Source: an uncultured Oscillibacter sp.
Lineage (GTDB): Bacteria; Bacillota; Clostridia; Oscillospirales; Oscillospiraceae
Assembly (NCBI GenBank): GCA_900544105.1
Contig: UQUC01000077.1
Coordinates: 1-8,895 of the forward strand
Reading direction: 5' to 3'
DNA length: 8,895 nucleotides
Shown: piece after piece, positions 1-6,262 of the stretch
How positions within the stretch are numbered: position 1 is the first letter of the stretch
How the letters are laid out: each line of letters begins with the position of its first letter
Notes under the pieces: model-generated
What the model saw: only the letters and a program-made list of their open reading frames with translations
Database searches by the model: none
What the model was told of the DNA's origin: nothing
Position numbers and translations under genes: made by a program

Positions 1-53
1 CCCCGGCCTTCTGGTCCGTAGCCAGACGCTCTATCCAGCTGAGCTAACGGCGC
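1..53 (-). tRNA. tRNA-Arg (anticodon ACG), 3' part cut by window edge
   Basis: The reverse complement folds as a tRNA. It has acceptor strand GCGCCGT (53-47), D-arm GCTC/GAGC around AGCTGGATA, anticodon stem TCTGG/CCAGA enclosing the 7-base loop CTACGGA, and the beginning of the variable loop and T-stem (AGGCC, GGGG). The loop places ACG at positions 34-36, so it decodes arginine CGN codons after A34-to-inosine editing. The T-arm and the 3' acceptor strand lie beyond base 1. An extended -10 promoter sits about 30 bases upstream, which supports an intact, expressed gene. Confidence 0.95.
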
Positions 54-81
54 GTACTGTCTTGCTCCAAACAGCTTGTTC

Positions 82-110
82 ATAATAGCATACCCGAAAC
101 GAAAATGCAA
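82..110 (-). promoter_or_regulatory. Promoter for the tRNA-Arg gene
   Basis: On the minus strand there is TTGCAT (110-105), a 17-base spacer, and TATTAT (87-82) preceded by TGC, forming an extended -10. Transcription would start near 75, about 22 bases before the mature tRNA 5' end. The -35 box keeps only the TTG of the consensus; the -10 with its TGN extension is the stronger part. Confidence 0.65.
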
Positions 111-147
111 GAGTTTTTTTAAAAAAATTTCACTTTTTTTGTGGGCC

Positions 148-176
148 TTGTAAATCAATAGAAAACTTGCTATAAT
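148..176 (+). promoter_or_regulatory. Promoter of the DivIVA-type gene
   Basis: TTGTAA (148-153), a 17-base spacer and a perfect TATAAT (171-176) preceded by TGC give a sigma-A type extended -10 promoter. The start site would be near 183, leaving a 30-base leader before the coding region. It is divergent from the tRNA promoter, and the two are separated by an A/T-run stretch (113-140). Confidence 0.75.
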
Positions 177-212
177 ATCTAAAAAATACAGCGGAAAACG
201 CGGAAATGCGGT

Positions 213-809
213 GTGGATATGGAGCGAAGCGCAATCAGGAGTGTGGCGTTCGGAGGATTTGACAAGGAAGATGTCGCCCGTTATATCGAGCAACTCTCAC
301 AGGAGACGGAAAAACTCCGGGAAGAACGGGACGCTTTACAGGAAAAAGCAGATTGCTTGGAGAAGGAAGCAGACGAACTGAAGACCCAAGTCCAGGATCT
401 TTCCAAGGCCAAAGAAGAACTTTCGGCAGAAGTGGCGCGTCTTGCGCCGTTGGAGAAAGAGAACGCACAATTAAATGAAGAGGTGGAGACGCTGCGTCCG
501 GACGCGGAGGCCCATGTCATGCTGCGTGGTCAGGTGGGGGCTATCGAGTGCGAGGCCCGGCAGCGGGCAGCAGAACTGGAGGAGCACACGGCGGGACAGA
601 TGCACAAGGCGCTGGACCTCTTCCGGCAGCAGTACCAGATTTTGATGAGCACATTTGAGACGGCTTCCAGCCACATGACGGGAGAACTGCGGAAAATGGA
701 AGTCACGCTGGCCCAGCTTCCCAGGACTATGGATCAGACCGGCGTGGAACTGGATCGGCTGGCGTCGGCTCTGGAAAAGGGTACTGATGCAAAAAGTGAC
801 AAAAAGTAA
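213..809 (+). CDS. DivIVA-domain coiled-coil protein
   Basis: A 198-residue soluble protein. The N-terminal segment SVAFGGFDKEDVARYIEQL (about 10-28) matches the short membrane-curvature/septum-binding motif that opens DivIVA-family proteins, where an FxxGYD-like turn is followed by an amphipathic helix. A long heptad-rich coiled coil follows (about 25-95, dense in E, K and L), then a break around LRPDAEAHVMLRGQVG, then a second helical region (about 105-190) and a charged Lys/Asp tail. There is no signal peptide or membrane segment. The family acts as cytoplasmic scaffolds at division sites or poles; the exact partner cannot be read here, and it is shorter than classical DivIVA. The start is uncertain: GTG at 213 and ATG at 219 are in frame and neither has a strong ribosome site. 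It is monocistronic, with its own promoter (148-176) and a terminator directly after the stop. Confidence 0.85.
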   Translation: MDMERSAIRSVAFGGFDKEDVARYIEQLSQETEKLREERDALQEKADCLEKEADELKTQVQDLSKAKEELSAEVARLAPLEKENAQLNEEVETLRPDAEAHVMLRGQVGAIECEARQRAAELEEHTAGQMHKALDLFRQQYQILMSTFETASSHMTGELRKMEVTLAQLPRTMDQTGVELDRLASALEKGTDAKSDKK

Positions 810-818
810 CAAAATACT

Positions 819-866
819 GTTAAAAAAATCACAGGGATGGACTTCCACCCCTGTGATTTTTTTAAC
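819..866. terminator. Perfect bidirectional rho-independent terminator
   Basis: Arms 819-836 and 849-866 are exact reverse complements (18 bp). The core is TCACAGGG/CCCTGTGA, flanked by seven A on the left and seven T on the right. A further TGG/CCA can pair inside the loop (838-840 with 845-847). The T run follows the hairpin core on the plus strand and the A run gives U on the minus strand, so it can stop transcription in both directions. It ends the DivIVA-type gene 10 bases after the stop codon. Confidence 0.95.
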
Positions 867-965
867 ACGATGCAGACGAAAATTGATTGATATATAACAA
901 ACAAACGTGAAGATGACAAAAGAACGTCTGGTAAAATTGGCAAAAAGACGGGTAAAAAGAAAAGA

Positions 966-985
966 ACAGGAGCACTTTCTCCTGT
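966..985 (-). terminator. Hairpin with U-rich tail, minus-strand terminator-like
   Basis: Arms 966-972 and 979-985 (ACAGGAG/CTCCTGT on the minus strand) enclose a 6-base loop. Read on the minus strand they are followed by TCTTTTCTTTTT, a typical but interrupted U tract. On the plus strand no T run follows. It lies directly downstream of a minus-strand extended -10 (998-993). Confidence 0.45.
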
Positions 986-992
986 CCGGCTC

Positions 993-1021
993 ATTATAGC
1001 ATAAAAAGTTAGAAAAAGTAA
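993..1021 (-). promoter_or_regulatory. Possible minus-strand extended -10 promoter
   Basis: The minus strand reads TATGCTATAATG, a perfect TATAAT (998-993) with a TGC extension, the same arrangement as the tRNA promoter in this window. The hexamer 17 bases upstream (TTACTT, 1021-1016) is a poor -35 match. Transcription would start near 986 and read towards the terminators at 966-985 and 819-866. No coding region follows, so if real it makes a short RNA. Confidence 0.35.
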
Positions 1022-1106
1022 TATCCAAAGTACCAAGAAATATGGTGGTTGAGCCGGGTGGTTCTTGTACAAAAAGGGGAAAGTGCCAGAATTTACTTTT
1101 GTTTTC

Positions 1107-1135
1107 TTGTTTTCTTGGAAATAATCCCCTATACT
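1107..1135 (+). promoter_or_regulatory. Probable promoter of the ntp ATPase operon
   Basis: TTGTTT (1107-1112), a 17-base spacer and TATACT (1130-1135) form the best sigma-A type match upstream of ntpF. The start site would be near 1142, leaving a leader of about 145 bases. A palindrome GTAAACGTTAC (1137-1147) covers the predicted start site and could bind a regulator. Confidence 0.5.
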
Positions 1136-1149
1136 GGTAAACGTTACAA
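1135..1149 (+). promoter_or_regulatory. cre-like / LacI-family-like operator at the ntp start site
   Basis: TGGTAAACGTTACAA has GTAA/TTAC arms around a central ACG. It fits the catabolite-response consensus WTGNAANCGNWNNCW with two mismatches (T to G at the second position, C to A at the second last). It sits at the predicted transcription start, where a CcpA- or LacI-type protein would repress. The match is short and could be chance. Confidence 0.25.
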
Positions 1150-1285
1150 TGAATGAGGGAAAAAACAGCGTCGGTTTGAGAGAAAAGCCGAAAATTTAGA
1201 AAATCTATTCTTCTGGAAGGTTCCCGGCAGATAGAATTTTCAGGTATTTGCTGTAGCACTTTGCAGGAAGGAGGGTGAACGAGAG

Positions 1286-1600
1286 ATGTCCATAGAGGCG
1301 ATCAGACAAGTCACGGAAACGGAACAGGCCAACAAGCAGAGCAGGGCCGCTGCGGAGGCAGAGGCGCGCCAGTTGATCCTGGACGCCGAGCGGAACGGCA
1401 CGGAGCTTTTAAAGAAGGTGCGGTCCGACGCGGCGGAACAGGGCAAGGACCTGCTGCGGCAGGCAGAGGAACGGGCGGCGCTGCGGGCCCAGGAGATCGC
1501 GCGGGAGGCGGAGGCGGAGAGCCGGCGCCAGCGCGAGCAGGCGGAACAGCATTTGGATGAGACCGCCGAGTTTATTGTAGAAAGGGTAGTGAAACACTGA
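1286..1600 (+). CDS. ntpF: V-type ATPase peripheral stalk subunit NtpF (G/H type)
   Basis: A 104-residue, almost entirely helical protein rich in Ala, Glu, Arg and Gln with no membrane segment. Its heptad pattern runs from about residue 8 to 92 and it ends EFIVERVVKH. This size, composition and first place in the operon match the small peripheral-stalk subunit (NtpF of Enterococcus hirae, AhaH of archaea, subunit G of eukaryotes), which pairs with NtpE to form the stator stalk between the catalytic head and subunit a. The ATG at 1286 has a strong ribosome site, AAGGAGGG, 10 bases upstream. The stop lies one base before the ntpI start, so the two are probably translationally coupled. Assignment rests on context as well as sequence, because coiled coils of this sort look alike. 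Confidence 0.85.
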   Translation: MSIEAIRQVTETEQANKQSRAAAEAEARQLILDAERNGTELLKKVRSDAAEQGKDLLRQAEERAALRAQEIAREAEAESRRQREQAEQHLDETAEFIVERVVKH

Positions 1601-1601
1601 G

Positions 1602-3554
1602 ATGGCCATTGTCAAAATGAAAAAGCTCCATGTTATTGCAATGGCAGATCGCAGGGAAGAACTTCTGAAAGGACTGCTGCACCTGGGCTGTGTGGAGATC
1701 AGCGAACCCAGCGAGGTCCTTGCGGACCCTCAATGGGCGTCGCTGTTTCAGCGGAGCGGCTCGTCTCTCGCCGAGCGTAAGGGACAGCTCACCGACGTCA
1801 ACACAGCGCTGGATGCCATCAAACAGTACGCCAAACTGAAGGACGGAATGTTCATCAAACGCCATCCCATCACGGAAGCGGAATTTCTGGATGCCGGTGC
1901 TGCGGAAAAGGCTCAGGCGGCCTGTGACGCGGTGCGGGAGCAGTTGGGGATCCTGACCAAGGCCCAGAGCGAGGCTGGACGGCTGGAGAGCCGCGCTGCC
2001 GCCCTGAAGCCGTGGGGATCGCTGGACCTTCCATTGGAGCGATCCGGCACCGCTCACACCATTTTCCGCTTGGGGGTCTGCCCCGGTCAGACGGATGTGG
2101 GCGCCATCCGCGTTCAGATGGAAGCGGAGGGCCTGGCGGCGGAGCTGTATGAGATCAGCGCCGACAAATTACAGAAGTATCTGCTTGTGATCGTCCACCG
2201 CGGCGATGAGGAGAAAACACAGGAGCTGCTGCGGCCCTTCGGCTTCAGCGCGGTGACTTTTCAGGGAATGACCGGAACGGCGGCGGAGAATATCCGTTCT
2301 CTGGAACGGGATCTGGAGGCAAACAAAAAGACTCAGGATGATGCTGCTGCCGTGATCGCGGCCAGCGCGGAAAACCGGGACGCCCTTCGGATCTACGCCG
2401 ACCGGCTCCGGGCCGAGGCTGCCAAGGAGCAGTGCGCCGAGAGCGTCTTGACGGATGAAACGGTGCTGTATTTCCAGGGCTGGGTCCCGGCGGAGCAGGA
2501 AAAGACGGTAGGCGCGTTCCTGACGGAAAAGGGCTGCGCCTGGGAAGCGCTGGACCCCACGGAGGAGGAGATCCCCGACGTGCCGGTGCAGCTGAAAAAC
2601 AACTGGCTGACCAAGCCGTTGAACATGGTGACGGATATGTACTCCCTGCCCGCTTACAACAATGTGGATCCCAACCCGCTGATAGCACCGTTTTTCGTAT
2701 TGTTTTACGGCATCATGATGGCGGATATGGGATACGGCATTTTGATGATCCTGGCAGGATTGATCGTAACGAAGAAATACCACCCCAAGGGCACCATGGG
2801 GAATTTGTTTGGACTGATGACCCTCTGCGGCGTCAGCACCTTTATCATTGGCGCCATGACCGGCGGCTTCTTCGGAGATTTCATTCCCCAGCTGGCAAAG
2901 ATTATCAACCCAGAGAGTACGCTGGAACTGCCCTACCTCTTTACCCCGCTGCAGGATACCATGGCAATTCTGGTAGGCTCTTTGGTATTGGGCTTTATTC
3001 AGATTCTGACAGGCATGGCCATCAGTTTTGTGAAAAAGGCGAAAGATGGACATGTGATGGACGGTGTCTGGGATGAGGGCTCCTGGTGGGTGATCTTCAT
3101 CGGTGCGGCGCTGGCCATTTTAAAGATCGGCAATCTCGGCAAGTGGCCGGTGGTGCTGATTGCGGGCTGCGTGATGCTGGTGATCGGCTCCACCCGGAAT
3201 GCCAAGGGCTTCGGCAAATTGGGAGCCCTGATCGGCGCCATTTACAACGGCGTCACCGGGTATTTCAGCGATATTATGTCCTACTCCCGGCTGATGGCCT
3301 TGATGCTGGCAGGCAGCATTATTGCCAGCGTCTTCAACCAGCTGGGTGCCGTCACCAACAATGTGGTGGGCTTTGTAATCATTTCGCTGATCGGCAACGC
3401 GCTGAACTTTGCGCTGAATCTGCTGGGTTGCTATGTTCACGATCTGCGGCTGCAATGCTTGGAATTTTTCAACCGGTTTTATCAGGACGGCGGAAAGCCG
3501 TTCTTGCCCCTGGCGTTTGAAACAAATTATGTAGATATTAAGGAGGAACATTAA
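1602..3554 (+). CDS. ntpI: V-type ATPase membrane stator subunit a (NtpI)
   Basis: A 650-residue protein of usual family length. Residues 1-340 are the cytoplasmic half that binds the peripheral stalks, opening MAIVKMKKLHVIAMADRREE as family members do. From about 358 onward several hydrophobic segments form the membrane half: the NPLIAPFFVLFYGIMMADMG region, about 450-478, about 492-528 and about 540-610. In SYSRLMALMLAG, Arg563 fits the essential arginine that faces the rotor carboxylate. Arg616 in HDLRLQCLEFFNRFY fits the second conserved arginine near the C-terminus. It provides the two ion half-channels and works against the NtpK ring. Only one base separates its ATG from the ntpF stop and no strong ribosome site is visible (AAAGGG about 15 bases upstream), so coupling to ntpF is likely. 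Its last codons contain the ntpK ribosome site AAGGAGG. Confidence 0.97.
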   Translation: MAIVKMKKLHVIAMADRREELLKGLLHLGCVEISEPSEVLADPQWASLFQRSGSSLAERKGQLTDVNTALDAIKQYAKLKDGMFIKRHPITEAEFLDAGAAEKAQAACDAVREQLGILTKAQSEAGRLESRAAALKPWGSLDLPLERSGTAHTIFRLGVCPGQTDVGAIRVQMEAEGLAAELYEISADKLQKYLLVIVHRGDEEKTQELLRPFGFSAVTFQGMTGTAAENIRSLERDLEANKKTQDDAAAVIAASAENRDALRIYADRLRAEAAKEQCAESVLTDETVLYFQGWVPAEQEKTVGAFLTEKGCAWEALDPTEEEIPDVPVQLKNNWLTKPLNMVTDMYSLPAYNNVDPNPLIAPFFVLFYGIMMADMGYGILMILAGLIVTKKYHPKGTMGNLFGLMTLCGVSTFIIGAMTGGFFGDFIPQLAKIINPESTLELPYLFTPLQDTMAILVGSLVLGFIQILTGMAISFVKKAKDGHVMDGVWDEGSWWVIFIGAALAILKIGNLGKWPVVLIAGCVMLVIGSTRNAKGFGKLGALIGAIYNGVTGYFSDIMSYSRLMALMLAGSIIASVFNQLGAVTNNVVGFVIISLIGNALNFALNLLGCYVHDLRLQCLEFFNRFYQDGGKPFLPLAFETNYVDIKEEH

Positions 3555-3556
3555 TC

Positions 3557-4045
3557 ATGGTTGCATTTCTGGAACAGTTCGGCGGTATTGGTATCGCATT
3601 CTTGGGCGCCGCTTTGGCGGTGGGTCTTTGCTGCATCGGCTCCGCAAGAGGTACCGGCATGACCGGTGAGGCCGCTACCGGCCTGCTGGCTCAGTCCCCG
3701 GAGCAGTTTTCCAAGTGCCTGATCCTGCAGGTCATCCCCGGCACCCAGGGCCTGTACGGTCTGGTTATCTGGTTCTTTGCGCTGAACGTGATGGGCGCCT
3801 TCTCCGGCGGCATCGGCGACATCAGCGTGACCCAGGGCATCAACATCGCGGTTTCCTGCCTGCCCATGGCCATCGGCGGCTACCGCTCCGCCGTCTATCA
3901 GGGCCGTGTGGCCGCTTCCTCCATCAACATTGTGGCAAAGCAGCCCAACGACTGGTCCAAGGGCATTATCCTCTGCGTGATCGTGGAGTTCTACGCCATC
4001 TTGTCCCTGCTGGCTTCCATCCTGCTGCTGATGAACGCGATGTAA
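3557..4045 (+). CDS. ntpK: V-type ATPase rotor ring subunit K (16-kDa proteolipid, probably Na+-binding)
   Basis: A 162-residue proteolipid with four membrane helices, a duplicated c-type hairpin. Helix 1 starts at about residue 8 with Gly/Ala-rich packing; the second hairpin starts near QGINIAVSCL. The ion-carrying carboxylate is Glu144 in CVIVEFYAILSLL. The first hairpin has no acidic counterpart, so there is one site per four helices. Ligands of the Na+ site known from E. hirae NtpK (Leu61, Thr64, Gln65, Gln110, Glu139) correspond here to Ile60, Thr63, Gln64, Gln115 and Glu144. The Gln-to-Glu distance (29) is identical, and the extra six residues lie between the hairpins. This supports Na+ rather than H+ transport, though it is inferred from sequence. 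The ribosome site AAGGAGG lies inside the ntpI end, 10 bases before the ATG, which suits the high expression a multi-copy ring needs. Confidence 0.96.
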   Translation: MVAFLEQFGGIGIAFLGAALAVGLCCIGSARGTGMTGEAATGLLAQSPEQFSKCLILQVIPGTQGLYGLVIWFFALNVMGAFSGGIGDISVTQGINIAVSCLPMAIGGYRSAVYQGRVAASSINIVAKQPNDWSKGIILCVIVEFYAILSLLASILLLMNAM

Positions 4046-4085
4046 TGCGTTCCGGCGGAAACAACGATGGAAAGGCGGGAACCGC

Positions 4086-4670
4086 ATGAACGGAATTGAT
4101 ACCATTATCCAGCGGCTGAATACCGACGCGAAAGCGGAGACGGACGCCTTGCTGGAGAAAGCCCACCAGGAGGCGGCGGCGGTCGCCGCCCGCTATCAGG
4201 CCCAGGCGGACAAGGAAGCGGCCGATCTGGCTGCCCGGAATGAGCGCCTGGCGGCGGAGCGGGAAGAACGTCTCATCAGCGCCGCCCAGATGGAGACCCG
4301 GAAAACGGTCCTGGCCGCTAAGCAGGCGGTCATGGAGGAGACCTACGCCAAAGCGCTGGAAAAGCTGCGGAATCTGCCCGAGGCCCGTTACGTAGAGGTG
4401 CTGACGGAGCTGCTGCTCCAGGCCGCGCCTCATGGTGCGGGAGAAGTCCTCTTCTCCGCCCAGGATCGGGAAACGGTGGGACAGGCCGCGGTGGACGCCG
4501 CCAACGGAAAGTCCGGCGGCAAGCTGACCCTCTCCGGCGAGACCGCGCCCATTCAGGGGGGCTTCATCCTCAAGGACGGCAACGTTGAGGTCAACTGTGC
4601 CTTTGATACGCTGGTTCGTTTGCAGAAGGCGGAAACGGCGGGACAGGTGGCTCAGCGGCTGTTCGGCTGA
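4086..4670 (+). CDS. ntpE: V-type ATPase peripheral stalk subunit E
   Basis: A 194-residue soluble protein with the two-part build of NtpE. There is a long charged alpha-helix (about 5-95, Ala/Glu/Arg-rich) that coils with NtpF, then a compact alpha/beta domain (about 96-194) with GEVLFSAQDRE and the conserved IQGGFILKDGNVEVNCAFDTLV segment, which is the E-subunit signature binding the top of the catalytic head. It is a stator component that keeps the head from turning with the rotor. The ATG at 4086 is 40 bases after the ntpK stop. Its ribosome site is weak (AAAGGCGGGA), unlike the strong sites of ntpK, ntpC and ntpG. The length is typical. Confidence 0.93.
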   Translation: MNGIDTIIQRLNTDAKAETDALLEKAHQEAAAVAARYQAQADKEAADLAARNERLAAEREERLISAAQMETRKTVLAAKQAVMEETYAKALEKLRNLPEARYVEVLTELLLQAAPHGAGEVLFSAQDRETVGQAAVDAANGKSGGKLTLSGETAPIQGGFILKDGNVEVNCAFDTLVRLQKAETAGQVAQRLFG

Positions 4671-4684
4671 GGGGAGGTCATACC

Positions 4685-5689
4685 TTGGCTAACAAAATCA
4701 AAGATACGGATTATCTGGCGATCTCCGCCCGCGTCCGGGCCATGGAGACCACGCTGCTGACGGCGGAACGCATGGAGCGTCTGCTGGAGGCCCGCAGTGA
4801 CGAGGAAGTTTCCAAGCTTCTTCAGGACTGCGGCTATCCGGAGCTGGACGCCGCCCGCCCGGAGGCTATGGACGCGGCGCTGTCTCAGGCCCGGGAGGAG
4901 CTGCTCACCGACCTTGGCGACGGCGCGCCGGATCCCAGATATATCGACATATTCAAGCTGAAATACGACTATCACAACGCAAAGGCCATCCTGAAGGCAG
5001 CCGCTATGGGCACCAGCCCGGATCGGATGCTGATGGATATGGGCCGTATCAGCGCAGCGGAGCTGAAAACTGCCGTGGAGAGCGGAGAACTGGACAAATT
5101 GCCCGGCGTTCTGCCGACGGCGGTGGCGGAGGCCAAGTCCGTACTGGATACCACCCGGGATCCCCAGCTCAGCGACATCGTACTGGACCGTTGGATGTAC
5201 CGGGACTTGGCCCAAGTAGCAGAGGATACCGGCAGCCAGTTCCTTCGGGGATATGTGGAGACCCAGATCGACGCCGCCAACCTCCGGGCGCTGATCCGGA
5301 CGCTGCGGATGGGGAAAAACGCCGATTTTCTGGCAGGTGTCCTCTTTGAGAGCGGCACCGTGGAACCGGCGGCGATCCTGGCGGCGGCGAATCATCCCGC
5401 CGGCGGTCTGAACGAGATCTACGGCCTCACCCGGTTCGCACAGGCGGCGGAGGCAGGGGAGACGGCACTGAAGGGCGGCTCCCTGACGGAGTTTGAAAAG
5501 CGCTGCGATGACGCTGTCAGCGACTATCTGGCCGGGGCGCAGATGATCCCCTTCGGGGAGGCCCCACTGCTGGCTTATCTGGCGGCCCGGGAGACGGAGT
5601 ACACCAACATTCGCATCCTGCTGATGGGCCGCGCCGCCGGGCTGAGCCCGGAGGTCATCCGGTCCCGCCTGCGGCGGACCTGCGCATAA
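4685..5689 (+). CDS. ntpC: V-type ATPase subunit C (d-type rotor socket)
   Basis: A 334-residue soluble, mostly helical protein of the AtpC/NtpC (eukaryotic subunit d) family, whose members are roughly 330-380 residues. Family features include the opening KIKDTDYLAISARVRAME, the YIDIFKLKYDYHNAKAILKA segment (about 87-106), the QIDAANLRALIRTLRMG segment (about 196-212) and the C-terminal PLLAYLAARETEYTNIRIL block. It is a funnel-shaped socket on top of the NtpK ring that connects it to the central shaft. The start is TTG at 4685, chosen because GGGGAGG (4671-4677) lies 7 bases upstream and the following residues fit the family N-terminus; the gap from ntpE is 14 bases. Arginine codons are mainly CGG (14 of 26), a useful marker of the native block. 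Confidence 0.95.
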   Translation: MANKIKDTDYLAISARVRAMETTLLTAERMERLLEARSDEEVSKLLQDCGYPELDAARPEAMDAALSQAREELLTDLGDGAPDPRYIDIFKLKYDYHNAKAILKAAAMGTSPDRMLMDMGRISAAELKTAVESGELDKLPGVLPTAVAEAKSVLDTTRDPQLSDIVLDRWMYRDLAQVAEDTGSQFLRGYVETQIDAANLRALIRTLRMGKNADFLAGVLFESGTVEPAAILAAANHPAGGLNEIYGLTRFAQAAEAGETALKGGSLTEFEKRCDDAVSDYLAGAQMIPFGEAPLLAYLAARETEYTNIRILLMGRAAGLSPEVIRSRLRRTCA

Positions 5690-5701
5690 GGAGGGGAGAA
5701 C

Positions 5702-6019
5702 ATGGCAGCAACCTATTCCATCGCCGTCATCGGCGATTGGGAGTCCGTCATGGGCTTCCGGGCCTTGGGCTTGGACACCTATCCCGTCACCTCCGTGGAG
5801 GAGGCCCGGAAAACCGTCCATGACCTGGCCAAAACCGACTGTGCGGTGATCTACCTGACAGAGACCCTGGCCAAGGATATGGCCGACGTGCTGGACCGTT
5901 ATAAGGATAATATTCAGCCCGCTATTATCCTGATCCCCGGCCGGGAAGGGTCTCTGGGCATCGGCAAGTCGAACATCCAGAGCGCCATCGAACGGGCTGT
6001 GGGTGCGGATATCTTGTAG
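5702..6019 (+). CDS. ntpG: V-type ATPase central stalk subunit F (NtpG)
   Basis: A 105-residue soluble protein with the small CheY-like alpha/beta fold of V-type subunit F. The first strand reads YSIAVIGDWESVMGFRALGL, a middle strand CAVIYLTETLA, and the signature AIILIPGREGSLGIG is near residue 80, followed by the C-terminal helix that contacts the central shaft. In the complex it binds subunit D and helps regulate rotation. The ATG at 5702 has AAGGAGG 7 bases upstream, overlapping the ntpC stop. In E. hirae the next genes are ntpA, ntpB and ntpD directly downstream; here a 243-base structured insert intervenes before ntpA. Confidence 0.95.
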   Translation: MAATYSIAVIGDWESVMGFRALGLDTYPVTSVEEARKTVHDLAKTDCAVIYLTETLAKDMADVLDRYKDNIQPAIILIPGREGSLGIGKSNIQSAIERAVGADIL

Positions 6020-6262
6020 AAATTAAAGAGGGGATCCCATTTTGCGCCGTTGGCTCATCCGATTGCCGTGTGCTTTGCACCCGGCAATCGGGAGCCTGCC
6101 TCGAAACAGCCTTGCTTGTTTCACCGCAGGCGGCGCTGCGGCTGTTTCCCCTTTAAATTCCCTCTCGCCGGTTCGCAAGCGGGCGTCGCCGCCCAAGACG
6201 GCGGGGGAGCAGAAAAGTTCTATTGTTCCTTCTGTAAAATTGAAGAAAGAAGGTTATCGAAT
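6020..6262 (+). repeat. 243-base hairpin-rich insert between ntpG and ntpA
   Basis: The ntpG and ntpA genes are normally close together. Here they are separated by a palindrome-rich stretch. A long hairpin spans 6052-6096: GGCT/AGCC, then CCGATTGCCG/CGGCAATCGG, then GTGC/GCAC around TTT. A second pairs GAAACAGCC (6103-6111) with GGCTGTTTC (6140-6148) and competes with CCGCAG/CTGCGG (6124-6129/6136-6141). A third is GGGCG/CGCCC (6181-6194), which competes with CGCCG/CGGCG (6187-6191/6199-6203). No T run follows any of them, so these are not ordinary terminators. Frames stay open across it (6042-6266 and the upstream extension of ntpA), but the translations are low-complexity and look like nothing known. 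It is best explained as a dispersed structured repeat or small non-autonomous element; family membership is unproven. Confidence 0.55.

Larger units (their letters stand above)
870..1285. other. 416-base AT-rich gap without a convincing gene
   Basis: No open frame here has a ribosome site or family resemblance; the minus-strand frames crossing it also run through the terminator and antisense to the DivIVA-type gene. Visible elements are a hairpin at 966-985, a minus-strand extended -10 (993-998), an imperfect hairpin at 1030-1070 (4+5 bp with one bulged C), the probable ntp promoter (1107-1135), a cre-like palindrome at 1135-1149 and the ntpF ribosome site (AAGGAGGG, 1268-1275). The ntp leader would be about 145 bases long. 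A weaker second promoter, TTGAGA (1176-1181)-17-GAAAAT (1199-1204), would shorten it. I recognise no riboswitch class. Confidence 0.6.

Noticed and set aside
1030..1070. Hairpin GTACCAAGAA/TTCTTGTAC as a terminator or riboswitch
   Set aside because: It has a 9-bp stem with a bulge and a large unpaired loop, no T run on either strand, and no recognised aptamer features.
734..1072. Minus-strand 112-codon hydrophobic frame, a membrane protein candidate
   Set aside because: Its hydrophobicity comes from reading A-rich DNA backwards. It contains the terminator stem and overlaps the end of the DivIVA-type gene, and it has no ribosome site.
471..1259. Minus-strand open frame of 262 codons
   Set aside because: It runs antisense to the DivIVA-type gene, through the perfect terminator and the AT-rich gap. 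The translation is rich in Phe, Ser and Leu as expected from such DNA, and shows no family motif or ribosome site.
2169..3053. Minus-strand 294-codon frame antisense to ntpI
   Set aside because: A shadow frame in GC-rich coding DNA: His/Gln-rich, no family resemblance, while the plus strand is clearly ntpI.
6050..6262. N-terminal 71-residue extension of NtpA
   Set aside because: Encoded by the hairpin-rich insert, it has no similarity to subunit A, whereas TTG 6263 has a ribosome site and begins exactly at the family N-terminus.
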